Below are positions 28,393-37,647 of a DNA stretch of 64,000 bases, piece by piece. Source of the DNA: Thalassospira tepidiphila MCCC 1A03514 (lineage in GTDB: Bacteria > Pseudomonadota > Alphaproteobacteria > Rhodospirillales > Thalassospiraceae); NCBI RefSeq assembly GCF_001662875.1, contig NZ_JPVZ01000006.1:62001-126000 (forward strand), in the 5' to 3' direction. The notes under the pieces were generated by a model. It ran no database searches, was not told the DNA's origin, and worked only from the letters and a program-made list of their open reading frames with translations. The position numbers and the translations under genes were made by a program. How positions within the stretch are numbered: position 1 is the stretch's first letter; every line of letters begins with the position of its first letter.

Positions 28393-29166
28393 ATGCCGAT
28401 CTTTGCGCCGGTTGGCCATATGTTTCTGACCTTTTTGGCCCTTGTCGGTCGCGTCACGGTATTTGCGGGTCGCACCATCGGCCACATGGTCACACCACCG
28501 ATCTATTTCCGCCTGATTTTCAAACAGATGCGTGAAATCGGCTATTTCTCCTTGCCGGTTGTCGCCATGACCACCCTGTTTGCCGGGATGGTTCTGGCGC
28601 TGCAATCCTATTCCGGGTTTTCGCGCTTTTCAGCCGAAAGTGCGGTTGCGACCGTGGTTGTCATTTCCATGACCCGCGAATTGGGCCCGGTTTTGGCGGG
28701 CCTCATGGTGGCGGGTCGTGTCGGTGCTGCCATTGCCGCAGAAATCGGCACCATGCGTGTGACTGAACAAATTGATGCGCTGGTGACCCTGTCGACCAAT
28801 CCGTTCAAATATCTGGTCGTACCGCGTGTGATTGCCGGTTTGATCACCCTGCCCGTTCTGGTTCTGATCGGCGATATCATCGGGGTGATGGGTGGTTATC
28901 TGGTGGGCGTGAACAAGCTTGGCTTTAATGACGGCTCCTATATCCGTAACACGTTCCAGTATCTCGAACAGCTTGATGTCGTTTCGGGCCTGGTGAAGGC
29001 CGCGGTGTTTGGCTTTATAATCACGCTGATGGGGTGCTATCACGGGTATCATTCCCGGGGTGGCGCACAGGGTGTTGGTCAGGCAACGACCAATGCGGTT
29101 GTTTCAAGCTCCATCCTTATCCTGATTTCGAACTATATCGTCACCGAACTGTTCTTCACGCGATAA
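28393..29166 (+). CDS. mlaE: MlaE-type ABC transporter permease
   Basis: MlaE is the membrane subunit of the MlaFEDB phospholipid transporter that maintains outer-membrane lipid asymmetry. The 257-residue protein has an N-terminal amphipathic helix and about five membrane helices, with the family segments ELGPVLAGLMVAGRVGAA and EQIDALVTLSTNPFKYLVVPR. It is followed after 18 bases by the ATPase mlaF. Unlike E. coli, no mlaD (MCE protein) gene follows in this window. Confidence 0.9.
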   Translation: MPIFAPVGHMFLTFLALVGRVTVFAGRTIGHMVTPPIYFRLIFKQMREIGYFSLPVVAMTTLFAGMVLALQSYSGFSRFSAESAVATVVVISMTRELGPVLAGLMVAGRVGAAIAAEIGTMRVTEQIDALVTLSTNPFKYLVVPRVIAGLITLPVLVLIGDIIGVMGGYLVGVNKLGFNDGSYIRNTFQYLEQLDVVSGLVKAAVFGFIITLMGCYHGYHSRGGAQGVGQATTNAVVSSSILILISNYIVTELFFTR

Positions 29167-29184
29167 GGGCCGGTTGACAGGATC

Positions 29185-29961
29185 ATGAGCAACACAGCCA
29201 AGATATCGCTTCGCAACGTTCACAAGGGCTTCGGCCCGAAAAAGGTGCTTCAGGGTGTCGACCTTGACGTCGCCAAGGGTGAATCGGTTGCCATCATTGG
29301 CGGATCGGGTACCGGCAAATCGGTTACGCTGAAATGCGTTCTGGGCCTTCTTACCCCGGATCAGGGGTCTATCAAGGTGGACGGGGTCGAAATGACCACC
29401 GCATCACAGGCCGAACGCGATGCCATGCTGGCAAAGACCGGCATGCTGTTTCAGGGGGCTGCCCTTTTTGACTCACTCACCGTTTGGGAAAATGTCGCCT
29501 TTGGCCTGATCGAAGGTCAGGGCATGAAACCCGCCAAGGCCCGCGATCTTGCCATTGCCCGGCTTGAGGATGTCGGTCTGGCGGCTGATATCGCCAATAT
29601 GTCCCCGGCATCACTTTCGGGCGGCATGCAAAAACGCGTGGGCCTCGCACGTGCCATCGCGACCGAGCCTGAAATCCTGTTCTTTGACGAGCCGACCACC
29701 GGCATTGACCCGATCATGGGCGATGTCATCAATGATCTGATTGTCAAATGCACCCGTGAACTGGGGGCCAGCGCGATGACCATCACCCACGATATGGCAA
29801 GTGCACGCAAGATCGCTGATCGGGTTGCCATGCTTTATCAGGGCAAGATCATCTGGGATGGACCGGTTGCCGATATCGACACGTCCGATAACCCCTATTT
29901 GCAACAATTCGTTGCCGGTGATATCGAAGGTCCGCTTGAACTTGATCTCAAGCATCTCTGA
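29185..29961 (+). CDS. mlaF: MlaF-type ABC transporter ATP-binding protein
   Basis: The ATPase partner of MlaE, 258 residues. It has Walker A GGSGTGKS (residues about 40-47), the signature LSGGMQKRVGLARAI (about 147-161), Walker B ILFFDEPTTGIDP (about 169-181), and the H-loop in MTITHDM. The signature form LSGGMQKR is typical for MlaF/Ttg2A ATPases. It is followed by radA rather than by mlaD, so the substrate-binding MCE subunit must be encoded elsewhere. Confidence 0.9.
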   Translation: MSNTAKISLRNVHKGFGPKKVLQGVDLDVAKGESVAIIGGSGTGKSVTLKCVLGLLTPDQGSIKVDGVEMTTASQAERDAMLAKTGMLFQGAALFDSLTVWENVAFGLIEGQGMKPAKARDLAIARLEDVGLAADIANMSPASLSGGMQKRVGLARAIATEPEILFFDEPTTGIDPIMGDVINDLIVKCTRELGASAMTITHDMASARKIADRVAMLYQGKIIWDGPVADIDTSDNPYLQQFVAGDIEGPLELDLKHL

Positions 29962-30018
29962 GCGTTGCCTGACCGACATACGCCCTTACTGACACTTCTT
30001 TGATCTGCGGAGCATTCT

Positions 30019-31431
30019 GTGGCCAAAACCCAAAGCCGTTTCATCTGCCAGAACTGCGGTGCCGAATACCGCAAATGGACCGGGCGTTGCGACGCATGCG
30101 GTGAATGGAACAGCATCGAGGAAGAACGCGTTGAAAGCGGCCCCAAGGCCACCGGCGGCATCGCCGGGGGTGCCAAGGGCAAGACCATCGAATTCGTCGC
30201 CCTTGAAGGCGAAAGTGCCAGCCCGAAACGCATCATAAGCGGTATCACCGAACTCGATCGTGCGTGCGGTGGCGGGCTTGTGCCGGGGTCGGCCCTTCTG
30301 GTCGGCGGCGATCCGGGGATTGGTAAATCAACCATCCTACTTCAGGCCGTCGGGGCGATGGCCGCCAAGCATAAATGCGCCTATATCTCGGGCGAGGAAG
30401 CGGTTGATCAGGTCCGCATGCGCGCCGCCCGCCTTGGCCTTGAAAAATCCAAGGTCGATTTTGCCGCCGCGACCAGCCTGCGCGACATCATCACCACCCT
30501 TGAAGCCAGCAGCCACGACGTGGTGGTGATTGACTCGATCCAGACCATGTATGCCGACACCCTTGATAGTGCACCGGGCACGGTTTCACAGGTCCGCGCC
30601 TGTGCGCTGGAACTGATCCGCCTCGCCAAGCGCAAGGGATTTGCCGTGCTTTTGGTCGGTCACGTTACCAAGGAAGGCCAGATTGCCGGTCCACGTGTGC
30701 TGGAACACATGGTCGATACGGTTTTGTATTTCGAAGGCGAACGCGGCCATCAGTTCCGCATCCTCCGTGCAGTGAAAAACCGTTTCGGCGCGACCGATGA
30801 AATCGGCGTGTTTGAAATGGGTGATGCGGGCCTGGTCGAGGTCCCCAACCCATCCGCGCTGTTTCTGGCAGATCGTGATTCCCCGGTCAGCGGCACGGCG
30901 GTCTTTGCCGGACTTGAAGGCACACGTCCGATGCTGGTCGAAATTCAGGCCCTTGTTGCGCAATCGGCTCTTGCCACCCCACGTCGTGCGGTTGTTGGCT
31001 GGGACTCTGCGCGCATGAACATGATTTTGGCCGTGCTGGATGCCCGGTGTGGCCTGCCGCTTAGTCAGTTTGATGTGTATCTCAACGTCGCCGGTGGTTT
31101 GCGGGTTGGTGAACCCGCGGCCGACATGGCGGTTGCGGCGGCACTGATTTCAGCGGTCGCCGATGCGCCGGTTCCGGGCGAGACGGTGATTGTTGGTGAA
31201 ATCGGCCTTTCGGGGGAAGTCCGCCCGGTAGGCCAGCTCGAATCGCGACTGAAAGAAGCCACCAAACTTGGGTTTGGCAATGCCTATACCCCCAAGAATG
31301 GCACACAGGGCAAGAAGAAGATGTCGATCAAGGGCCTCAATCAGACCGAAATCGGCCATCTTCAGGATTTGGTAAACCTCTTCGGCGACGATGTCCGCGA
31401 CAAGGTGCGTCCGCGCGAAGGCATGTATTAA
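30019..31431 (+). CDS. radA: DNA repair protein RadA
   Basis: RadA (Sms) is a RecA-related branch-migration helicase for recombination intermediates. The 470-residue protein has a zinc finger at the N-terminus (CQNCGAEYRKWTGRCDACGEW contains the four cysteines), Walker A GGDPGIGKST (about residues 95-104), the RadA-specific KNRFG motif (about 254-258), and a C-terminal Lon-protease-like domain with inactive catalytic dyad. The start is GTG at 30019, which gives the conventional N-terminus just ahead of the zinc finger. Confidence 0.95.
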   Translation: MAKTQSRFICQNCGAEYRKWTGRCDACGEWNSIEEERVESGPKATGGIAGGAKGKTIEFVALEGESASPKRIISGITELDRACGGGLVPGSALLVGGDPGIGKSTILLQAVGAMAAKHKCAYISGEEAVDQVRMRAARLGLEKSKVDFAAATSLRDIITTLEASSHDVVVIDSIQTMYADTLDSAPGTVSQVRACALELIRLAKRKGFAVLLVGHVTKEGQIAGPRVLEHMVDTVLYFEGERGHQFRILRAVKNRFGATDEIGVFEMGDAGLVEVPNPSALFLADRDSPVSGTAVFAGLEGTRPMLVEIQALVAQSALATPRRAVVGWDSARMNMILAVLDARCGLPLSQFDVYLNVAGGLRVGEPAADMAVAAALISAVADAPVPGETVIVGEIGLSGEVRPVGQLESRLKEATKLGFGNAYTPKNGTQGKKKMSIKGLNQTEIGHLQDLVNLFGDDVRDKVRPREGMY

Positions 31432-31489
31432 GCACCTTCAAAGCACGACTGCCCCGCCACCCGGACTGACGAACAAGGTTTACGCATAA

Positions 31490-32176
31490 ATGGATTTCTC
31501 CGCCCTTCCCGATCTTGGCGCACGTGATGTGTTTGATCTGATTGTTGTCGGCATTTTGCTGATATCAGGGATCTTTGCCTTTTTCCGCGGTTTTATCCAC
31601 GAAACCCTGTCAATGATGGGTTGGGTCGGCGCCGGGCTTGTCGCGCTTTATGGCTATCCGGTTGCGCGGCCCTATGTGCGGGATTTGATCCCGTCCGAAC
31701 TGATTGCCGATCTGGCAACCGGGGTTGGCCTGTTTCTGATTTCGTTTTTGATTTTCTCGTTCATCAGTGGGCGCATTGGCCGGGCGGTTCAGAATTCCGG
31801 CCTCGATAGCCTTGATAGCACCCTTGGCTTTGTATTCGGGCTTTTGCGCGGGGCCTTGATCGTCTGTATCGGCTTCCTCGCCCTGTCCTGGTTGCTGCCA
31901 GCAGATTCGCAGCCCGACTGGGTCCGTGATGCCCGCACCCGCCCGGTTCTGGAAGAAGGTGCCTTCCTCATTATGCGCATGGCACCTGACGAAATTTTCG
32001 ATACCACCGCGCAAGAGCTTGAGCGCGCTCAGCGTGAGGCCGATGCGAACGAAAAAACCTATCGCCAACTTCTTGGTCCGGAACCAAAAGGGACTGGACC
32101 CGCGCCCCTAAACGGGTATACAAGGCCCTCGCGCGATGATTTGGATCGCCTGATTGAGGCGACCACTAACGAGTGA
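31490..32176 (+). CDS. cvpA: CvpA family membrane protein
   Basis: A 228-residue inner-membrane protein with four hydrophobic helices (about residues 14-165) and a cytoplasmic charged tail. DLIVVGILLISGIFAFFRGF and the ordering just ahead of purF match CvpA, the colicin V production protein; family members are tied to envelope stress tolerance. The cvpA-purF pair is conserved across proteobacteria and is the best support. A 64-base gap separates it from purF. Confidence 0.88.
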   Translation: MDFSALPDLGARDVFDLIVVGILLISGIFAFFRGFIHETLSMMGWVGAGLVALYGYPVARPYVRDLIPSELIADLATGVGLFLISFLIFSFISGRIGRAVQNSGLDSLDSTLGFVFGLLRGALIVCIGFLALSWLLPADSQPDWVRDARTRPVLEEGAFLIMRMAPDEIFDTTAQELERAQREADANEKTYRQLLGPEPKGTGPAPLNGYTRPSRDDLDRLIEATTNE

Positions 32177-32240
32177 GGCGTGTGGGTTTCGTAAGAATAA
32201 CGAATTCCGTGCGCCACCGGCGAGAGAGCGGAACCCACTC

Positions 32241-33701
32241 ATGCTGACCACCAATCCATTTGATGACGACAAGCTACGTGAAGAATGTGGCGTCTTTGGC
32301 GTTTTTGGCTCCCCCGATGCGACGGCATTAACGGCCCTTGGCCTGCATGCGCTGCAGCATCGCGGACAGGAAGCCGCAGGCATTGTGTCCTATGACGGCG
32401 AAGATTTTCCGGCACATCGGGCATCCGGCCAGGTTGGCGATATCTTCGGCTCCGAAGATGTCATCAAAAGCCTGCCCGGCCACCGTGCGGTCGGCCATGT
32501 CCGCTACTCGACTGCGGGTGGCAAGGGCCTTCGCAACGTTCAGCCGCTTTTTGCCGATTTTGAATTCGGTGGTCTGGCGATTGCCCATAACGGCAACCTG
32601 ACCAACTCGCTTGCGGTGCGTGAACGCCTTGTCAAACGCGGCTCGATCTTCCAGTCGACCTCGGATACCGAGACCTTCATTCACCTGATCGCAACCAGCC
32701 TGTATGAAAAGATCGTCGATCGCCTGATCGATGCGGTCCGTCAGGTTGAAGGCGCTTATTCGCTGGTCGTCATGACCCAGAAGAAACTGATCGGTGTGCG
32801 TGACCCGCTGGGTGTGCGTCCGCTGGTTCTGGGCAAGCTCAATGATGCCTATATCCTGTCATCGGAAACGGTTGGCCTTGATATTGTTGGCGCGGAATTC
32901 ATCCGCGACGTCGAACCGGGTGAAATCGTTGAAATTACCGATGATGGCCTTCGCTCCATCAAGCCGTTCAAGCCGCAAAAATCGCGCTTCTGCATTTTCG
33001 AGCATGTCTATTTCGCCCGCCCCGACAGCATTGTCGAAGGCACAAGCGTCTATGACGTGCGCAAGCATATCGGTCGCGAACTGGCCCGTGAATCCGCTGT
33101 TGATGCCGACGTTGTCGTGCCGATCCCGGATTCCGGCGTGCCGTCCGCCCTTGGCTATGCCGAGGAAAGCGGTATTCCGTTCGAACTGGGCATCATCCGC
33201 AACCACTATGTCGGGCGTACCTTTATCGAACCGACCGATCAGATCCGCCACCTTGGCGTGAAGCTGAAACATAACGCCAACCCCGGCAAGCTTAAGGGCA
33301 AGCGCGTTATTCTGGTCGATGACTCGATCGTGCGTGGCACCACCTCGACCAAGATTGTTGATCTGGTCCGTCAGGCCGGTGCGGCCGAAGTCCATATGCG
33401 CATCACCAGCCCCCCGACCATGAACCCGTGCTTCTATGGCGTTGATACCCCGTCCAAAGACAAACTGATGGCGGCCAATCACGACATCGAAAGCATGGCA
33501 AAAATCATCGGTGTCGACAGTCTGGCCTTCGTCACCATTGATGGCCTGTATCGTGCGACCGGCCTTGAAGGCCGTGACAACGATAATCCGGCCTTCTGTG
33601 ATGCGTGCTTCACCGGCGATTACCCGATCAAGCTCACCGATCACAATGCCGAAAACAAGGACCGCAAACTCAGCCAGTTGGTTGAAAGGCAGTCTGCATG
33701 A
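32241..33701 (+). CDS. purF: Amidophosphoribosyltransferase
   Basis: PurF makes phosphoribosylamine from PRPP and glutamine, the first step of purine synthesis. The 486-residue protein has a short propeptide before the catalytic Cys16 (EECGVFG), the glutaminase segment GHVRYSTAG, and the PRPP site VILVDDSIVRGTTS. C-terminal cysteines (CFYGVDTPS and FCDACFTGDYP) fit the B. subtilis-type enzyme with a structural 4Fe-4S cluster. The start at ATG 32241 puts the active cysteine at the usual distance. It overlaps the following SDR gene by ATGA. Confidence 0.95.
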   Translation: MLTTNPFDDDKLREECGVFGVFGSPDATALTALGLHALQHRGQEAAGIVSYDGEDFPAHRASGQVGDIFGSEDVIKSLPGHRAVGHVRYSTAGGKGLRNVQPLFADFEFGGLAIAHNGNLTNSLAVRERLVKRGSIFQSTSDTETFIHLIATSLYEKIVDRLIDAVRQVEGAYSLVVMTQKKLIGVRDPLGVRPLVLGKLNDAYILSSETVGLDIVGAEFIRDVEPGEIVEITDDGLRSIKPFKPQKSRFCIFEHVYFARPDSIVEGTSVYDVRKHIGRELARESAVDADVVVPIPDSGVPSALGYAEESGIPFELGIIRNHYVGRTFIEPTDQIRHLGVKLKHNANPGKLKGKRVILVDDSIVRGTTSTKIVDLVRQAGAAEVHMRITSPPTMNPCFYGVDTPSKDKLMAANHDIESMAKIIGVDSLAFVTIDGLYRATGLEGRDNDNPAFCDACFTGDYPIKLTDHNAENKDRKLSQLVERQSA

Positions 33702-34411
33702 CCGACACCAAACGTCTTGAAGGTCGCGTTGCCCTGATCACCGGGGCTTCGCACGGGATCGGATGTGCGGTTGCCAAACGCTTTGCCGCCGAGGGTGCGC
33801 AAGTAATTGCGATTGGTCGTAATGTCGGCGCGCTTGAAGAACTCAGTGACGAAGTGACCGATGCCGGTGGCAAGATCACCCTGCTGCCGCTGGACCTGAC
33901 CATGTTCGACAAGATCGATATGCTGGGTCCGACGATCTATGAGCGGTTTGGCAAGCTTGATATCGTTGTGGGCAATGCTGGCCTTCTGGGCGAAATCGCC
34001 CCGGTTGGTCACATTGATGCGCAGGTGTTCCAGAACACCTTTGCCACCAATGTCACGGCAAACTTCCACCTGATCCGCACAACGGACAAGCTTTTGCAGC
34101 TTTCAGAAGCTGGCCGGGCAATTTTCGTGACCTCGAACGCATCAAGCAAGGGTCGTGCCTTCTGGGGCCTCTATGCATCGACCAAGGCAGCCCTTGAAAG
34201 CCTTGTTCTGTCCTATGCCCAGGAACTCGAACAGACCAAGGTCAAGGTCAATCTGGTCAATCCGGGCCGCATCCGCACCAAAATGCGTGCCGAAGCCTAT
34301 CCGGGCGAAGATCCCCAAACGCTTCCGACCCCCGAAAGCATCACCGACGTGTTTGTCGACCTGGCAGACGCCAGCTGCACCAAGCACGGCGAAGTGGTTG
34401 ACGCTTACTGA
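33698..34411 (+). CDS. Short-chain dehydrogenase/reductase
   Basis: A 237-residue SDR with TGASHGIGCAVAKRFA (about residues 16-31), GNAGLLGE (about 92) and the catalytic YASTKAALESL (about 158), and a C-terminus without membrane segments. The ATG overlaps the purF stop by 4 bases, so it is translated from the same message. The order purF-SDR is often seen in alphaproteobacteria, where the SDR is annotated generically; substrate is unknown. It is followed by a strong terminator. Confidence 0.85.
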   Translation: MTDTKRLEGRVALITGASHGIGCAVAKRFAAEGAQVIAIGRNVGALEELSDEVTDAGGKITLLPLDLTMFDKIDMLGPTIYERFGKLDIVVGNAGLLGEIAPVGHIDAQVFQNTFATNVTANFHLIRTTDKLLQLSEAGRAIFVTSNASSKGRAFWGLYASTKAALESLVLSYAQELEQTKVKVNLVNPGRIRTKMRAEAYPGEDPQTLPTPESITDVFVDLADASCTKHGEVVDAY

Positions 34412-34434
34412 TCCTAAAGTAACATCGAATAGTC

Positions 34435-34460
34435 AAAGGGCCCATGACGGGCCCTTTTTT
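34435..34460 (+). terminator. Rho-independent terminator
   Basis: AAAGGGCCC (34435-34443) pairs with GGGCCCTTT (34449-34457) over a 5-base loop, continuing to TTT. It ends the cvpA-purF-SDR unit. Confidence 0.85.
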
Positions 34461-34584
34461 CGTACAGTGCGACGTGTCTACGAATTCGGCGATAAATACG
34501 CATCAATGCATTGCCATCACAGGTACTTGACCGATAGCATGGGCACCAACTCAAATCCGCACAGGTATCGGAGCACAGCATTTC

Positions 34585-35067
34585 ATGAATTCCGCCCGCC
34601 TTTCCAAATTTATCCACTCTATGGGTGTTGCTGTCATGCTCGTGACCATTGGCGGCAGTGCCGCACTCACAAGCGCCACAGCAGCAGATAACAGTGCTTC
34701 AATGGCTTCGCTTCCGGAAACGGATGCACAACGCGGCAAGGCCCTGTTTGCAGAACGCGGATGTGTGATTTGTCATTCGGTGAACAATGTTGGCAGTGAC
34801 GTGGCCACCAGCCTTGATGCGTCAAACATGGATCAATCACGCAACCCGTTCGAATTTTTCGCGCGCATGTGGCGCGGCGCCCCGCAAATGCTCGCCCTGC
34901 AAAACGCCGACCTTGGCTATCAGATTGATTTTTCCGGTCAGGACATCGCCGATATTTTTGCCTTTGTCCAAAACCGTGAAATTCAGGAAGGCTTCACCGA
35001 AGATGACCTGCCTGACCATATCAAGGAAATCATCGATAACGGTCCATCCATTCCGACGAAACGTTGA
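34585..35067 (+). CDS. Periplasmic c-type cytochrome
   Basis: A 160-residue exported protein with a signal peptide (cleavage expected after ATAA near residue 34) and one heme-binding CVICH at residues 60-64. The spacing and the Met-containing FARMWRGAPQM segment suggest a class I cytochrome c with a His/Met axial pair, though the ligand methionine is not certain. GGAG lies 12 bases before the ATG. It stands alone after the purF unit; the redox partner is not shown by context. Confidence 0.82.
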   Translation: MNSARLSKFIHSMGVAVMLVTIGGSAALTSATAADNSASMASLPETDAQRGKALFAERGCVICHSVNNVGSDVATSLDASNMDQSRNPFEFFARMWRGAPQMLALQNADLGYQIDFSGQDIADIFAFVQNREIQEGFTEDDLPDHIKEIIDNGPSIPTKR

Positions 35068-35111
35068 TAAAAACAAGCGCCCAATAGCCTCTATCTAAAG
35101 GAAGCACCTTC

Positions 35112-35924
35112 ATGACTGAAAAGTTTGAGAAATTCTCAAAGGCATTGGACGAATTGATCAGGGAAGGTGATATGCTGCATATGAGCATGCAGTACATTTT
35201 CATGCCTGAAAAGTTTAAAAGGGCTGCCGAAGAAAAATTTGAAGACCCCAAGAAAACAAAAAAATACTTAGATGATCTACCCGATTTCTATACATCATAC
35301 CAATCATGGTACTCCGAAGCGCAGTCTTTAATTGCACAAATACTCCCCAACAGACTTACTGATTTTCAAAATTATTATGAATACCCACGAGTACGGAAAG
35401 AAACCACCTTCCAGAACTACATGATAAAAGACATGCTACAGGGGTTGCGAGTTACTCGATATGGCAACGAAGTAGTAGCTGATGGTAGCAGCGCTATTCC
35501 AGAGTTTGTCCAGCAGCTCAATATAGTTAAAGCAGCTCGTGAAAAATTGAATAGCACGTTGATCGACCTAACAAATTTATTACAAGCAGACGTTTTCGAT
35601 AGTGAAATTGACAGTGCACAAGCACTTGCAAAATCCGGCTTTCTTCGCGCCGCTGGGGCTATCTGCGGTGTAATAATTGAAAAACACCTTCAGTCAGTTG
35701 CCAAACAACGCAAGATATCTATCAAGAAGAAGAACCCAACAATTGCTGACCTTAATGAAGCTCTGAAAGCAGCGGAGGTAATATCAGTTCCGCAATGGCG
35801 GTTTATCCAACATCTTGCTGACATAAGAAATCTGTGCGGCCATGCAAAAGGAAGCGAACCGACTGTTGATGACATCAACGATCTCGTATTGGGCACCAAC
35901 AAGATCATAAAAAATATTTTTTAG
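35112..35924 (+). CDS. Hypothetical protein with HEPN/DUF4145-like C-terminus
   Basis: A 270-residue soluble protein of unknown function. Its base composition is clearly more AT-rich than the genes on both sides. The C-terminal 90 residues are helical and contain LADIRNLCGHAK; R239-x4-H244 fits the R-x4-6-H motif of HEPN domains, which are often ribonucleases in defence or toxin systems. The same region resembles DUF4145-like domains. The N-terminal part is helical and charged, with no recognised domain. A ribosome site AAGGAAG is 8 bases upstream. No antitoxin-like partner gene sits next to it. HEPN membership is inference from the motif and helix pattern. Confidence 0.55.
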   Translation: MTEKFEKFSKALDELIREGDMLHMSMQYIFMPEKFKRAAEEKFEDPKKTKKYLDDLPDFYTSYQSWYSEAQSLIAQILPNRLTDFQNYYEYPRVRKETTFQNYMIKDMLQGLRVTRYGNEVVADGSSAIPEFVQQLNIVKAAREKLNSTLIDLTNLLQADVFDSEIDSAQALAKSGFLRAAGAICGVIIEKHLQSVAKQRKISIKKKNPTIADLNEALKAAEVISVPQWRFIQHLADIRNLCGHAKGSEPTVDDINDLVLGTNKIIKNIF

Positions 35925-35946
35925 AACTCAGACCAATAATAAGAAA

Positions 35947-35977
35947 AAAGCCGCCCTCGTTTCCCACGGGCGGCTTT
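35947..35977. terminator. Bidirectional terminator
   Basis: AAAGCCGCCC (35947-35956) pairs with GGGCGGCTTT (35968-35977) over an 11-base loop. It separates the HEPN-like gene and the convergent der. Confidence 0.75.
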
Positions 35978-36001
35978 GTTGTGTTTGGCAACAAGTCGAA
36001 A

Positions 36002-37537
36002 CTAGCGTTTCTTTTTCTTGTTGGCATAAGGGTTGTCACTGCTGCGCAGGTAAATACGGATCGGAACGCCCGGCATGTCGAAATCTTCGCGCAGACCATT
36101 GATCAGATAGCGCGTATAGCTTTCGGGCAGTTCGGCTGCCTTGGAGCAGTTGATAAAGAAGCTTGGCGGACGCGATTTCGCCTGGGTCATATAGCGCAGG
36201 CGAATACGACGCCCGGAAATAACCGGCGGCAAATGGCGTTCGGTGGTTGCTTCAAGCCAGCGGTTGAGCTGCGATGTCGGGATGCGGCGGCTCCAGATAT
36301 CGTGGATATCAAGAACGGTCGGCATCAGGCGGTCCGTGCCACGTCCGGTCAGGGCCGAGAAGGTCAGAACCGGAATACCCTTGGCCTGGGCAAAGGACGT
36401 ATCAAGCTTGTCACGCAGTTCCTGCATGACGCCCTTTTTGTCGATGATCGCATCCCACTTGTTGACCGCAATGATCAACGCACGGCCTTCTTCAAGCACC
36501 ATACGCGCAATCGTCAGGTCCTGCTTATCAAGCGTGTTGGTCGCATCAAGCATCAAAACCACGACCTGCGCATAGCGGATCACGCGCAGCGTATCGGCAA
36601 CCGACAGCTTTTCAACGCGGTCATCAATCTTCTTCTTGCGGCGCATACCGGCGGTATCGACCAGACGGATCGGGCGGCCTTCATAGGACCAGTCGACCGC
36701 GATCGAATCACGGGTGAGCCCGGCCTGCGGCCCGGTCATGACGCGCTCTTCGCCAAGCAACTGGTTCAGAAGGGTTGATTTACCGGCGTTCGGACGGCCG
36801 ACAATTGCCAACTGGATTTTCGAATTGTCACGCGCGCCTTCGACAATCAGTTCGCCATCTTCGTCTTCGTCGTCCTCGCTGAATTCGATTTCATAGGACG
36901 GGAAGACTTCACCTTCATCATCGGCAAAACCGTCGTCGTCGTCGAAATCTTCGTCTGCAAGGCTGTCCGCACGGGCCTCATCCAACGCTTCCTGTGCTGC
37001 TTCGCGTGCATGCTGTCTGGCGACGCGTTCGCGGTCTTTCCATTCTTTCCAGTGAGGCTCAAGCATGTCATAGAGCAACTCGATCCCGAGGCCATGCTCG
37101 GCCGAGATCGGCGCGACATCGCCAAGGCCAAGGCCATAGGCCTCATAAAGGCCCGGATCCTGATCACGGCCTTCGTGCTTGTTGGCAATGACATAGACCG
37201 GCTTCTCGCGTTTGCGCAGCCAATCGGCAAAATGGTTATCAAGCGGCGTCAAACCGGCACGGGCATCAATCAGGAACAGCGCAACATCGCATTCCTCGAA
37301 CGCCTTTTCACTTTGCTGGCGCATCATGCCTTCGACGGAATTATCAAACGCTTCTTCCAGACCGGCGGTGTCGATAATGTCAAAAGACATATCGCCAAGG
37401 CGTGCCTTGCCATAACGGCGGTCACGGGTCACACCGGGCTGATCGTCCACAAGCGCCAGCTTTTTGCCGACCAGACGGTTAAACAGGGTCGACTTCCCGA
37501 CATTGGGGCGACCGATAATGGCAACTTTCAGCGACAT
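36002..37537 (-). CDS. der: Ribosome biogenesis GTPase Der (EngA)
   Basis: Der has two tandem GTPase domains followed by a KH-like domain and is needed for 50S assembly. In this 511-residue protein the first P-loop is GRPNVGKS (residues 9-16) and the second GRPNAGKS (about 247-254), with DTAG G3 motifs in each and a KH domain at the C-terminus. Between the domains (about residues 165-238) lies an unusually long linker packed with Asp and Glu. The protein ends in a basic KKKKR. It is the last gene of the yfgM-bamB-der group, and gene order bamB-der is widespread. Confidence 0.94.
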   Translation of the reverse strand: MSLKVAIIGRPNVGKSTLFNRLVGKKLALVDDQPGVTRDRRYGKARLGDMSFDIIDTAGLEEAFDNSVEGMMRQQSEKAFEECDVALFLIDARAGLTPLDNHFADWLRKREKPVYVIANKHEGRDQDPGLYEAYGLGLGDVAPISAEHGLGIELLYDMLEPHWKEWKDRERVARQHAREAAQEALDEARADSLADEDFDDDDGFADDEGEVFPSYEIEFSEDDEDEDGELIVEGARDNSKIQLAIVGRPNAGKSTLLNQLLGEERVMTGPQAGLTRDSIAVDWSYEGRPIRLVDTAGMRRKKKIDDRVEKLSVADTLRVIRYAQVVVLMLDATNTLDKQDLTIARMVLEEGRALIIAVNKWDAIIDKKGVMQELRDKLDTSFAQAKGIPVLTFSALTGRGTDRLMPTVLDIHDIWSRRIPTSQLNRWLEATTERHLPPVISGRRIRLRYMTQAKSRPPSFFINCSKAAELPESYTRYLINGLREDFDMPGVPIRIYLRSSDNPYANKKKKR

Positions 37538-37570
37538 CTGATTTTCAGACTCTCGTAATAAAAGGCGTTA

Positions 37571-37630
37571 TGCGCCGTGGGCACATTGACCCACGGCGCA
37601 TCGCAAATCCTGCAAGGCAAATCGCCTTGC
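37571..37630 (-). terminator. Paired hairpins between bamB and der
   Basis: TGCGCCGTGGG (37571-37581) pairs with CCCACGGCGCA (37590-37600). A second hairpin GCAAGGC/GCCTTGC spans 37612-37630. On the minus strand the first is followed by TAACGCCTTTTATT, so partial termination or attenuation after bamB is plausible. Confidence 0.5.
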
Positions 37631-37647
37631 CTAAAACTGTATCCTGA

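Noticed and set aside
32859-33644. Minus-strand open frame of 261 codons
   Set aside because: Antisense to the conserved half of purF; no independent support.
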